Assembly (NCBI GenBank): GCA_031082315.1
Contig: JAVHLC010000016.1
Location: 1 to 33,405 of the forward strand
Reading direction: 5' to 3'
Source: Thermodesulfobacteriota bacterium
GTDB lineage: Bacteria > Desulfobacterota > QYQD01
DNA: 33,405 bases
This document shows positions 24,444 through 31,934 of this stretch, piece after piece (within the stretch, counting starts at the first letter, position 1; the number at the start of each line of letters is the position of its first letter). Below the pieces are notes generated by a model, which was not told the DNA's origin, did no database searches, and was given only the letters and a program-made list of their open reading frames with translations. Made by a program: the position numbers and the translations under genes.

Positions 24444-25088
24444 TTGTCAGAGTTAGATTTAGACCGGCTACTTATCCATTATCGAGAAGACCCTTATGAA
24501 GATTTTGTTGTTGAGACCCCCAATACCGGCTGGGTACGTTTCATGGCAGACGATGGAATGAAGGTAGAGGGCCCCAAAGGAACGTGGCAGCATATCCCGG
24601 GCACGCTTCTTTATGTCCTGGAGCGCGAACGAAACCGCATTCCTGTACATGCCCATATTAATGGGACTATAAGCGAGTTACAGGTTGATTTGAACGGGAA
24701 GTTTGTTGAGGCCAACACGTATCTTATGTCTGTTCGTCATCCCATGACCAAAGATGAAGTCATTGACAAGATACTCAAGCAGGTGCTTGTTACCTTCAAT
24801 GCCCCGGAGAGGGCCAAGTATTTCTTTCCTCCGGAGATAACCTATAAACTGGAAAAGAAAAAACATGGGACCGTCCTGGTAAGACCGGGGGAGGAAATTA
24901 TCATAATGTCCTTGATGAAACGCGATACCCCGCTCATCTATAATGGAGAGCCGGGAATTATCCATACTGTCTATTTTCAGCCTAATATCAGCATCGACCA
25001 GGGGGAACCCCTCCTTGGTATCTGTCCGCCCGGCAAGCTCAATTATATCCGAAAGATAGTGCAAAAGATCCAAAACGAATGGGCATAG
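24444..25088 (+). CDS. Divergent biotin carboxyl carrier protein
   Basis: 214 aa, TTG start after GAGAGGAAATGTT. The C-terminal part reads VLVRPGEEIIIMSLMKRDTP with candidate biotinyl Lys159, then IYNGEPGIIHTVYFQPNISI and DQGEPLLGI, which matches the second half of a biotinyl domain after its Met-Lys motif. The usual AMKM is replaced by SLMKR. An earlier segment, HAHINGTISELQVDLNGKFV followed by EANTYLMSVRHPM, resembles the first half of a biotinyl/lipoyl barrel but has RHPM instead of a modifiable lysine, so there may be two half-barrels or a degenerate duplicate. Its place between carboxyltransferase and biotin ligase genes supports the carrier role. Ends 10 bp inside the ligase gene. Confidence 0.72.
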   Translation: MSELDLDRLLIHYREDPYEDFVVETPNTGWVRFMADDGMKVEGPKGTWQHIPGTLLYVLERERNRIPVHAHINGTISELQVDLNGKFVEANTYLMSVRHPMTKDEVIDKILKQVLVTFNAPERAKYFFPPEITYKLEKKKHGTVLVRPGEEIIIMSLMKRDTPLIYNGEPGIIHTVYFQPNISIDQGEPLLGICPPGKLNYIRKIVQKIQNEWA

Positions 25089-26023
25089 ATTCTGTTTATC
25101 CCCGGGAACATCCCTGGGAAGAACGGCTCCTCGGGCTGCTTGAGGGATGCCGGGAGGCGGAAGTCCTTACCCGCAGACCGAAATGGGGGGATGAATCCGG
25201 GGTTATCATGCGCCGCGGGGCAGACATCGGACGGGAGTTTTTTTGTTATCCCTGTCTGGACAGGGGCATGAGGCAGGCCCGGGAACTCATAGAGACGGGA
25301 GAGAAAAAGGGTCCGGCCTTTATTGCCGGCGGCGTAGTCATAGCCCGGGAAATGGAGAAGAGCAGAGGACGTTTCGATAGACTCTGGTATGCTCCTTCCG
25401 GGGGGGCGTGGCTTACTCTGGTCTTGAATCCGGCGTTTCTCCCGGAAAATCGCCAATTTTATTCCTTGATCCTGGGTGTGGCCTGCTGCGAGACTATAAG
25501 GCATTATGGCGTCGAGGCTAACATCAAGTGGGTAAATGATATCCATTTCCATGGACAAAAACTGGCCGGGATTCTGATCCAAGGCTATACTTCCAGAACC
25601 TTGGGCGAGGAATACCTCCTGCTCGGGATAGGGGTTAATGTCAATAATACCTCTTTTCCCGAACACCTGCGGCCCATGGCTATTTCCCTCCAGGAAATCC
25701 TCGGGAAGAAAGTGCCTCTTGAAGACTTTATAGCCCTGCTTTTAACCAAGATCGGCTGGCACATAGGGTTGATGGCCCATTTTGAGCAAAGGTATCTCGA
25801 AGCCTTTTATGAGCCGGTGAAACCGGCCAATCCCCTGATAGAACAGTGGAAGCTTTACAGCGACACCCCGGGGAGACGTGTATTATATGGGACCAATGTC
25901 TATGATGAACCTCTCTTCGCGGCCACGGCCGTGGACATAGATCATACCGGGGCCATTATCTTGCAGCGGGAAGAAGGTATAACCGTGCGGGAAGTGAGCG
26001 GGGAGATAATTTACCTTAATTAG
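25079..26023 (+). CDS. birA: Biotin--protein ligase
   Basis: 314 aa enzyme that activates biotin with ATP and attaches it to the carrier lysine. Class features are GRFDRLWYAPSGGAWLTLVL near residue 98, ANIKWVNDIHFHGQKLAGIL near 145 (equivalent to the KWPND box), and LLLGIGVNVNNTSFPEHLRP near 180; a C-terminal SH3-like cap contains GAIILQREEGITVREVSG. The N-terminus is unlike a DNA-binding domain, so it is a non-regulatory ligase rather than an E. coli-type repressor. It begins 10 bp before the carrier stop. Placement as the last gene of the carboxylase operon suggests it serves this divergent carrier. Confidence 0.88.
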   Translation: MGIDSVYPREHPWEERLLGLLEGCREAEVLTRRPKWGDESGVIMRRGADIGREFFCYPCLDRGMRQARELIETGEKKGPAFIAGGVVIAREMEKSRGRFDRLWYAPSGGAWLTLVLNPAFLPENRQFYSLILGVACCETIRHYGVEANIKWVNDIHFHGQKLAGILIQGYTSRTLGEEYLLLGIGVNVNNTSFPEHLRPMAISLQEILGKKVPLEDFIALLLTKIGWHIGLMAHFEQRYLEAFYEPVKPANPLIEQWKLYSDTPGRRVLYGTNVYDEPLFAATAVDIDHTGAIILQREEGITVREVSGEIIYLN

Positions 26024-26030
26024 CGTTCAT

Positions 26031-26132
26031 CCGGAAACTGTCGTTTCCGGATTCAAGCTCTCAGCGATCAGCCGTCAGCAAAAAACCAAGACAAACAACA
26101 CATTAAGCTGAGTGCTGATAGCTCCAGCCGGA
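26031..26132. repeat. AGCTGA-word dispersed repeat, copy 2
   Basis: Between convergent birA and DUF72 genes. It opens with a perfect hairpin CCGGAAAC/GTTTCCGG (26031-26050), then AAGCTCTCAGCGATCAGCC, an A-rich centre, and TTAAGCTGAGTGCTGATAGC followed by CAGCCGGAAA. The left half carries TCAGC words and the right GCTGA words, so the whole can fold. In this position it could serve as a bidirectional terminator. Confidence 0.75.
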
Positions 26133-26156
26133 AATCTTAGGTTTTTCGAATGGAAA

Positions 26157-26873
26157 CTAATCAAGGCATAGTTCTTTCAGACGCAGGGCATTTTGTACGG
26201 CATAGCCTTGATAATCATTGTCAAAATAAACAAAGGCGTCTCTTTGCCATCCTTTAATCCTGTCCGCCCAGGTTGTCAGCTCATCTTCAGTATAATTTGA
26301 GCCATAGAGCACCTGAGAACCATGTAACCGGATATAGATAAAATCAGCGGTTGTTATCTCAGCGTAAGGATAGCGTCCGGCCGTGTCTGATATGCAAAAG
26401 GCCGCATTTTTTCTGCGCAGCAATTTATATGCCTCTTCGCAGAGCCAGGAGGCATGCCTGAATTCAAAGGTTATTTTATATCCCGGGGGCTGTGCGTCCA
26501 GAAAACCAGCAAAAATCTCCTCATCAAAACGGAGCGAGGGCGGCAATTGGAAGAGAACGACGCCCATCTTTCCGCCCAACCCCTCTACAGCGCGGTAGAA
26601 AATCTCCAGGCTGTCCTGGGTGTCGCGCAATTTCTTAATGTGTGTGATATAACGGTTGGCTTTGACTGACCAGAGGAAATCGGGCGGAGTCTTTTCTCGC
26701 CAGGTTTCAAAGTTCTCGCGGGTCGGCTGGCGATAGAAACTGGCGTTCAGTTCTACGCTGGTGAACCGTCCGGCATAGAAATTAAGCCATTTTGATTGCG
26801 GCAGATGCCCCGGATAGAATACCTTTCGCCAATGCGGATAGTTCCACCCAGATGTGCCGATACGGATGTCCAT
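26157..26873 (-). CDS. DUF72 (YecE-like) family protein
   Basis: 238 aa. The family's TIM-barrel motifs are clear: IRIGTSGWNYPHWRKVFYPG at the start, FTSVELNASFYRQPTRENFE, WSVKANRYITHIKKL, GVVLFQLPPSLRF, FEFRHASW, and near the end YIRLHGSQVLYGSNY and VYFDNDYQGYAVQNAL. Length is usual. Biochemical function is not established for the family. It stands between two repeat elements with its start close to the inverted pair at 26888-27010. Confidence 0.93.
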   Translation of the reverse strand: MDIRIGTSGWNYPHWRKVFYPGHLPQSKWLNFYAGRFTSVELNASFYRQPTRENFETWREKTPPDFLWSVKANRYITHIKKLRDTQDSLEIFYRAVEGLGGKMGVVLFQLPPSLRFDEEIFAGFLDAQPPGYKITFEFRHASWLCEEAYKLLRRKNAAFCISDTAGRYPYAEITTADFIYIRLHGSQVLYGSNYTEDELTTWADRIKGWQRDAFVYFDNDYQGYAVQNALRLKELCLD

Positions 26874-26887
26874 CCTGGTTTATCATG

Positions 26888-27010
26888 TCTCACCGCAAAG
26901 ACGCAAAGAACGCAATTATGGAAAATCCGAAAACGGGTATCAGACCTGTCAGGAACAGGTCCCGTACTTCGAATTTAGAATTTTTGCGCACCTTGCGCCT
27001 TGTGGTGAGA
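26888..27010. repeat. Inverted pair of CGCAAAG words with inner hairpin
   Basis: TCTCACCGCAAAGACGCAAAG onward (26888-26915) is answered by TTTTTGCGCACCTTGCGCCT then TGTGGTGAGA (26981-27010). A perfect hairpin GACCTGT/ACAGGTC with a 5-base loop lies in the middle (26943-26961). The block fills the gap between the FKBP gene and the DUF72 gene on the same strand. Confidence 0.75.
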
Positions 27011-27019
27011 TAAATGGCC

Positions 27020-27511
27020 TTAACAACCGGAGCAGCTTGTGTCCGAACAGCCGCAGCTACAGGCCTCTGCAAATTTTGGCCCATCGCCTATATGGACGAC
27101 CTCAATCTGGAAGTTCAGGACTTTACCGGCCAGGGGCGGATTCATGTCCAGGGTGATGTTGTCATCACCGATAGTCGTTACTCTGGCCGGTATCTGTTGC
27201 CCATTTTGCATGCGTACCCCGAGCACCATCCCGACCTCTAACGAGATATCTTTTCCTGCTGACGCCCGTGGGAAATCTACTACCAGCGATTCGTCCCTGG
27301 GGCCATAGGCATCTTCAGGTTCCAGGACGAAATTTTTTTTATCACCAATGGAGAGTCCCAGCACCGCTTTTTCAAATCCTTCTATTACTGTACCGGAACC
27401 GACCTGAAATTCCAGAGGATCCCTGCCTTCACTGGAGTCAAACATCTCTCCATTCTCAAGGGTTCCCCAATAGTGAACGGCTACAAAATCTCCCTTTTTT
27501 GCCTTGCTCAT
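27020..27511 (-). CDS. FKBP-type peptidyl-prolyl isomerase, SlyD-like
   Basis: 163 aa. FKBP core with inserted flap: VAVHYWGTLENGEMFDSSEG, PLEFQVGSGTVIEGFEKAVL, GLSIGDKKNFVLEPEDAYGP. The tail ends CSCGCSDTSCSGC, five cysteines in 13 residues, like the metal-binding tails of SlyD proteins that help nickel insertion in hydrogenases. It catalyses proline isomerisation and acts as a chaperone in the cytosol. The ATG overlaps the RRM gene stop in an ATGA, so the two are coupled; the cold-shock gene lies just upstream. Calling it slyD rather than a generic FKBP rests on the insert and the Cys-rich tail. Confidence 0.92.
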   Translation of the reverse strand: MSKAKKGDFVAVHYWGTLENGEMFDSSEGRDPLEFQVGSGTVIEGFEKAVLGLSIGDKKNFVLEPEDAYGPRDESLVVDFPRASAGKDISLEVGMVLGVRMQNGQQIPARVTTIGDDNITLDMNPPLAGKVLNFQIEVVHIGDGPKFAEACSCGCSDTSCSGC

Positions 27512-27885
27512 CTTCTCCCTCCGTAGCCTGATCCTGATCCTCTTCCGCCTCCGCCTCCGCTTCTACCTCTTCCGCCTCCGCCTCCGCCCGGACCTCTTCG
27601 CCCGGCCGAGAATCCACCACCGCGCCCGCCGGCGCCCCTGTCTGTCTGGGGACGGGCCTCGTTGACGCTCATGTTTCTCCCCTTGAGTTCTTTATTATTC
27701 AGGGCAGTGATAGCCGCCTGGCCCGCAGTATTATCAGACATCTCGACGAAGGCAAATCCGCGGGACTGACCGGAATATTTGTCTTTGATAATAGTTACGG
27801 AATCGACCTCACCAAAGGCGCTGAATTGTTCTTTTAAATCGCCTTCATTAGCTTCGTATGACAGATTACCGACGTATATTTTCAT
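27508..27885 (-). CDS. RRM-type RNA-binding protein with glycine-arginine-rich tail
   Basis: 125 aa. One RNA recognition motif at residues 1-80, with RNP2 IYVGNLSYEA at the start and RNP1 SRGFAFVEM near 45. From residue 87 the protein is almost only Gly, Arg and Ser (RGGGFSAGRRGPGGG and on), an RGG-like disordered tail. Such single-RRM proteins are known in cyanobacteria and some deltaproteobacteria and often respond to cold. It follows the cold-shock gene by 90 bp and overlaps the FKBP gene by 4 bp. A GAGG about twelve bases upstream supports the ATG. Confidence 0.92.
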   Translation of the reverse strand: MKIYVGNLSYEANEGDLKEQFSAFGEVDSVTIIKDKYSGQSRGFAFVEMSDNTAGQAAITALNNKELKGRNMSVNEARPQTDRGAGGRGGGFSAGRRGPGGGGGGRGRSGGGGGRGSGSGYGGRR

Positions 27886-27975
27886 TATTTATTAATCCTC
27901 TCTTTACCAAACAGGGAAGCCGGCATTTTGTACCCATGCTTCCCTTTCTTGGTTGGTATATTGGTTATGTTTTGT

Positions 27976-28179
27976 TTACCCCATTACAACGACATTTACC
28001 GCCTGGAGGCCCTTTTTACCTTCGGCTACGTCGAAGGTCACTTCCTCGCCTTCCTTTAAGGATTTGAATCCGTCGCCCGCGATAGCCGAAAAGTGTACGA
28101 AAATATCTGTTCCGTCTTCTTGGGAGATAAAGCCGAAGCCTTTGCTGTCATTAAACCACTTGACATGTCCTTTAGCCAC
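27976..28179 (-). CDS. Cold-shock domain protein (CspA family)
   Basis: 67 aa single cold-shock domain that binds single-stranded nucleic acid and melts RNA structure. RNP1 is KGFGFISQ (residues 13-20) and RNP2 is DIFVHFSAI; the end [10 protein letters not shown] is typical. The start is GTG at 28179, with AAGGAGGTG about ten bases upstream. It is the first gene of the csp-RRM-FKBP group. The upstream 440 bp contain no gene. Confidence 0.96.
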   Translation of the reverse strand: MAKGHVKWFNDSKGFGFISQEDGTDIFVHFSAIAGDGFKSLKEGEEVTFDVAEGKKGLQAVNVVVMG

Positions 28180-28358
28180 TTAATCCCACCTCCTTTCTTA
28201 ATAGACGGGCTTCGAGTATCCATCCGAGAAAAACAGGAGACTGCATTGTTAAAAAAGCACGGCAGTGAAACAACATCCGGACAAAAAAATCTCTACAACC
28301 CTAAAAATATATTTGACCTTATTCTTTGTGAAATTGCAACAAAAAAAGTATAGGCTCA

Positions 28359-28503
28359 GCCGGAAACTGTCATTTCCGGTCGTGCCACAGGCAGATTCGC
28401 CGAGGCGAACTTCACGCTTTCAGCGACCAGCTGTCAGCCGTCAGCAAAAATATAAGATACAACATATTAAGCTGCACGCTGATAGCTGACCGCTCCAGCC
28501 GGA
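28359..28503. repeat. AGCTGA-word dispersed repeat, copy 3, in the 28180-28622 gap
   Basis: It begins CCGGAAACTGTCATTTCCGG (28360 on), has an extra CCACAGGCAGATTCGCCGAG segment, then CTTTCAGCGACCAGCTGTCA, an AT-rich centre, and TTAAGCTGCACGCTGATAGC ending CTCCAGCCGGA. The rest of the 443-bp gap shows an AT-rich upstream region of the cold-shock gene (28180-28350) and a further hairpin-like CCGGGTTCCGG...CGGCCAGTGGCCGG (28508-28541); no gene is supported. Confidence 0.75.
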
Positions 28504-28622
28504 GAACCCGGGTTCCGGCCTTCAGTCGGCCAGTGGCCGGATAAAAACTAAATAGTTACCACGCCTATCCGCAGGAGGTTTGGGAAAATTAATGGCGGCG
28601 GATATCAAAGTGGAAGGTTCAC

Positions 28623-29249
28623 CTATTTCAGATCTTTGCCGCAGTGTTTGCAGACCAGGGCCCGGGCCTTGATGATCTCGGCGCAGTAGGGACACTCTTT
28701 GGTGTAATTGGACTTGTGTATTAGTTCTATGGCCTTTTCAGCCTGTTCTTTGATGATTTCGTTGGTAAAATGATGGTTCCGGATCGGCTCAATGGCCCTC
28801 AGGTCGGCAATATTGCCGAGCGCTTCCGCAGCTTCGAGACGAGCCCGCGGAGCCGCGGTCTCATCGATAAGCATACCTGCTATGGCCGGCGTATCCTTGG
28901 CCTCGATATAGCCCCTTAGGGCCGCGGCCGCTTTATGTTCAGCCTCTTCTTTAGCCCTTTCTTCTTCAGGATCAAACATACCGCCTTTCAGGCCATCATG
29001 GCTAAATACGGGGATAGCCCCCATTTCCATGGTCTCAGGGTGACACATGCACCGGTAGGAGGCCCTTTGTCCGTAGAAGTTCATCATACTTTCCCAGCCT
29101 TCAACAAAGAACGAGCATTGGTCATTGAAGCAGACATAAAGGGAAGTAACCCCCCAGCCCAATCCATCAGAGAAGTTATATGGGGGGAGTGCATAGTCAG
29201 ACATTTCCTGTCCACAGTGAGGACACTTTGGTTTTTCTTTTGTTGCCAC
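28623..29249 (-). CDS. Zinc-ribbon protein with HEAT-like repeat region
   Basis: 208 aa from a GTG at 29249, which has GGAGG at ideal distance; the longer open frame to 29354 lacks such a site. The N-terminus has a zinc ribbon CPHCGQEM and a CFNDQC pair; the middle has an acidic helix (DPEEERAKEEAEHKAAAAL) and a HEAT/PBS-type repeat (APRARLEAAEALGNIADLRA); the C-terminus is a second zinc ribbon, CPYCAEIIKARALVCKHCGK. A similar layout of zinc ribbons around helical repeats is seen in many uncharacterised deltaproteobacterial proteins. Function unknown; binding to a partner protein is the natural guess. It is transcribed divergently from mqnB. Confidence 0.78.
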   Translation of the reverse strand: MATKEKPKCPHCGQEMSDYALPPYNFSDGLGWGVTSLYVCFNDQCSFFVEGWESMMNFYGQRASYRCMCHPETMEMGAIPVFSHDGLKGGMFDPEEERAKEEAEHKAAAALRGYIEAKDTPAIAGMLIDETAAPRARLEAAEALGNIADLRAIEPIRNHHFTNEIIKEQAEKAIELIHKSNYTKECPYCAEIIKARALVCKHCGKDLK

Positions 29250-29339
29250 TTTATGCCTCCGGGATATTTTAAAACAATTTAATCCTAATATTAAAATTGT
29301 CAAGCAGGGTCGCTTCTTGTGCAGAGGCCACAATCGGGA

Positions 29340-29368
29340 TTGACCTGTGTGCAAAACTGGAGTTTAAT
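29340..29368 (+). promoter_or_regulatory. Promoter candidate for the mqnB operon
   Basis: TTGACC (29340-29345), a 17-bp spacer, TTTAAT (29363-29368). Transcription would begin around 29375, right at the mqnB ATG (29376), giving little or no leader. On the opposite strand TTGACA (29303-29298) with TAAATT (29281-29276) could serve the divergent zinc-ribbon gene. Confidence 0.45.
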
Positions 29369-29375
29369 ACTTTTT

Positions 29376-30023
29376 ATGGTGTATCTGGTTGCCGGCTCCA
29401 CAGAGTTAGAGATCAATCTGCTGAAACGCGAGGCAAGCGCCCCTGGGAAGCTCGATTTTCTGGTCACGGGCGTGGGGCCGGTGGAGAGCGCCATATCTCT
29501 TACAAGATTTCTAGAGAGGGGAAAAGCGGACGGGGTAATCCTTTTCGGGGTTGGCGGCGCATATACAGAAAAAGGGGTGGACGTCCTTGATATCTGTCTG
29601 GCGGAAGGAGAGCGCTTCGGAGATTCCGGTATAGCCGCGCATGATGAGATACATTATTTCACCGATGAGATGTCAACCGGCAAACATGATTTTGACCTGA
29701 GAAACAGTTTATCGGATCAGGTGGAGAGCAAGCTCATGGCCCTGGGGACGCCATTTAAGGAGGGGCCTTTTGTCACCGTGCACGCCTGTAGCGGGACACT
29801 GAAGAGGGGTAATGTCCTGCGGGATAAATTTAACGCCATCTGTGAGAATATGGAGGGTGCGGCTATGGCCCGGGTCTGTGAACTCTATGGCGTGCCCATG
29901 GTGGAGTTGAGATGCATAAGCAATATGGTGGAGGATCGCGATACCTCCAAATGGAAAATTAAGGAGGCCGCAGCTAAGGGCGCCGGGCTGCTTGGCAGGC
30001 TCCTGCCTGAGTTGTTACGATGA
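29376..30023 (+). CDS. mqnB: Futalosine hydrolase
   Basis: 215 aa from ATG 29376 (MVYLVAGSTELE); the open frame extends 19 codons upstream without conserved sequence. A nucleoside-phosphorylase-fold enzyme that removes the base from futalosine in menaquinone synthesis. LVTGVGPVESAISLTRFLER, VILFGVGGAYTEKGVDVLDI and the active-site region ICENMEGAAMARVCELYGVP, then VELRCISNMVEDRD fit the MqnB/MTA-SAH nucleosidase family. The stop overlaps the mqnD ATG (ATGA), and mqnD is the next enzyme branch of the same pathway, which makes futalosine hydrolase much likelier than a methylthioadenosine nucleosidase. Confidence 0.9.
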   Translation: MVYLVAGSTELEINLLKREASAPGKLDFLVTGVGPVESAISLTRFLERGKADGVILFGVGGAYTEKGVDVLDICLAEGERFGDSGIAAHDEIHYFTDEMSTGKHDFDLRNSLSDQVESKLMALGTPFKEGPFVTVHACSGTLKRGNVLRDKFNAICENMEGAAMARVCELYGVPMVELRCISNMVEDRDTSKWKIKEAAAKGAGLLGRLLPELLR

Positions 30024-30850
30024 AGACCTACAGTCTTGGTTTTTCCCCATGCCCGAATGACACATTCATCTTTTATGCCCTGATAAAGGGCCGGTTAAAG
30101 CATTGCAACCTGCATTTTAGGGAGATGATGGCCGATGTGGAGACATTAAACCGGATGGCCTTCCGGAGGGAACTGGAGGTAACCAAACTCTCCTATCACG
30201 CCTTTGGCCATCTCGTGGATGATTATGTCCTTTTAAGAAGCGGCAGCGCCCTGGGCCGGGGGTGCGGGCCGCTTTTGGTCTCCCGCCAAGCCTGTTCCCC
30301 GGAGGAACTTCAGGATAAAAAAATAGCCATACCCGGCAAATATACCACGGCGGCCATGCTCCTCAGGCTATACGGAGAATACAAAAATCTCGTCGAGATG
30401 GGCTTTGAAAAGATAATCCCGGCTGTTAAGGAGGGAATGGCGGATGCCGGGGTTATAATCCATGAGAGCCGATTTACTTATGAAAAAGAAGGCCTGGCCA
30501 GGATTGTGGACCTTGGCCAATGGTGGGAAGAAACTACGGGAATGCCTGTTCCTCTGGGCGGCATCTTTGCCCGCAGAGATTTAGGGACAGAAGAGCTGGC
30601 AGCCGTTGATTCCTGCCTTAAGGAAGGCATTCAGTACGCCTTTAGCTACAGGGAAGAGCCTATGGATTATATCCGGGAGCACGCACAGGAACTGGAAGAC
30701 GAGGTCATAAAAAAGCACATTGAACTTTACGTAAACCCCTTCACGCTGGACCTGGGTGAAGAAGGCATTCAAGCCGTGCGCCACATGCTTAAAATGGGGT
30801 ATGATAAAGGCCTGTTTAAGAGTTACCGGGACGACTTTGTAGTTGGATGA
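30020..30850 (+). CDS. mqnD: 1,4-dihydroxy-6-naphthoate synthase
   Basis: 276 aa. Opening LGFSPCPNDTFIFYALIKGR is the MqnD signature; EVTKLSYHAFGHLVDDYVLL, SGSALGRGCGPLLVSR and GVIIHESRFTYEKEGL follow, as in periplasmic-binding-protein-fold enzymes of this family. It converts cyclic dehypoxanthinyl futalosine to 1,4-dihydroxy-6-naphthoate. It is translationally coupled to mqnB by a 4-bp overlap; selD starts 17 bp after its stop. The pair shows that the organism makes menaquinone by the futalosine route. Confidence 0.95.
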   Translation: MKTYSLGFSPCPNDTFIFYALIKGRLKHCNLHFREMMADVETLNRMAFRRELEVTKLSYHAFGHLVDDYVLLRSGSALGRGCGPLLVSRQACSPEELQDKKIAIPGKYTTAAMLLRLYGEYKNLVEMGFEKIIPAVKEGMADAGVIIHESRFTYEKEGLARIVDLGQWWEETTGMPVPLGGIFARRDLGTEELAAVDSCLKEGIQYAFSYREEPMDYIREHAQELEDEVIKKHIELYVNPFTLDLGEEGIQAVRHMLKMGYDKGLFKSYRDDFVVG

Positions 30851-30867
30851 GAGAGGAGGGGATTTCT

Positions 30868-31920
30868 GTGTCTCAAGATGATCTAAGACTTACAGAAAAA
30901 GTCAGGGCCGCGGGGTGAGCAGCCAAGCTAAGTCCGGGGGACTTAGAAGAAGTTATGAGGGCATTGCCCTTTACGACCCACCCCAATCTCCTGGTGGGTT
31001 GTCAGACCTTTGACGACGCCGGTGTCTATAAGCTTACAGATGACCTGGCCCTGGTGCAGACCCTGGATTTTTTTACGCCCATCGTTGATGACCCATACCA
31101 CTTTGGACGGATTGCGGCGGCCAACGCCCTGAGCGATATTTATGCCATGGGCGGCAGGCCGCTTACGGCCATGAATATCGTCTGCTTTCCGATTAAGGAA
31201 CTGCCCAAAGATGTCCTTAAGGAGATTTTGAAGGGCGGGATGGAGAAGATTCAGGAGGCCGGCGCTGTCCTGGTAGGCGGCCACAGCGTGGATGATAAGG
31301 AGTTAAAATATGGCCTTTCCGTGACCGGGCTTATTCATCCGGATAGAATTGTTACCAACCAGGGCGCCAGGACCGGCGATAAGCTGATTCTTACCAAGCC
31401 TATCGGCACGGGGGTGATAGCCACGGCTATTAAAGGGAAGATGGCTGATTCAGTGTCTATCGGGCGCGTGATCGAGGTTATGTCCGCCCTTAATAATAAG
31501 GCAGCAGAGTCTATGCTCAAATACGGCGCCCATGCCTGTACGGATATAACCGGCTTCGGGCTGGGCGGACACCTTCTGGAGATGGCCCGGGCCAGTCAAT
31601 GTGAGATAGCCATTTCTGCGGACAGCCTTCCCTTCCTGCCCGGGGCCAGGGAATATGCCCTTACCGGCCTTATTCCGGCCGGGAGCTATGCGATAAAACA
31701 TTTCTGTGAACACAGCGTGGGGATTGACCCCGGGGTTGAACCTGTGGTAGTTGATCTTATATTTGACGCCCAGACCTCGGGCGGCCTGGCCTTTTGCCTC
31801 GAGGCCTCAAAGGCAGGGGCCTGCCTAAAGGAACTGAGGGAGGCCGGCATAACAGATGCGGCGGTAATCGGCGAGGTCGCCGGCGCCCATCCCAAAGGCC
31901 ATCTGACTATAAAAAAATAA
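30868..31920 (+). CDS. selD: Selenophosphate synthase containing selenocysteine
   Basis: 350 codons counted with the in-frame UGA at 30916-30918 read as selenocysteine. From a GTG at 30868 (GAGGAGGGG upstream) the sequence reads MSQDDLRLTEKVRAAGUAAK, then LSPGDLEEV, placing Sec at residue 17 and Lys at 20, the positions of catalytic Cys17 and Lys20 in E. coli SelD. Downstream motifs are DDAGVYKLTDDLALVQTLDF, AANALSDIYAMGGRPLTAMN, VGGHSVDDKELKYGLSVTGL, TDITGFGLGGHLLEMARAS and FDAQTSGGLAF. The enzyme makes selenophosphate from selenide and ATP for tRNA-Sec. A stop-to-stop call would start wrongly at 30955 and lose the catalytic residue. It is in an operon with mqnBD, followed after 14 bp by the flavin reductase gene. 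Confidence 0.96.
30916..30946 (+). promoter_or_regulatory. Bacterial SECIS-like hairpin after the selD UGA
   Basis: The UGA at 30916-30918 is followed by a hairpin CTAAGTCC (30928-30935), loop GGG, GGACTTAG (30939-30946): eight perfect base pairs. The apical loop begins 18 bases after the UGA, inside the spacing known for bacterial SECIS elements read by SelB. The stem also encodes LSPGDL, so it is under double constraint. Confidence 0.82.
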
Positions 31921-31934
31921 GGAGGGATTCCGCC

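Noticed and set aside
29250-29354. N-terminal extension of the zinc-ribbon protein to 29354
   Set aside because: A GTG at 29249 has an ideal GGAGG, and the extension would overlap the presumed divergent promoter region and has no conserved sequence.
30868-30954. selD as a pseudogene or as a protein starting at ATG 30955
   Set aside because: The UGA falls exactly on the catalytic position, is followed by a SECIS-like hairpin, and the coding sequence upstream is conserved SelD N-terminus with a good ribosome-binding site.
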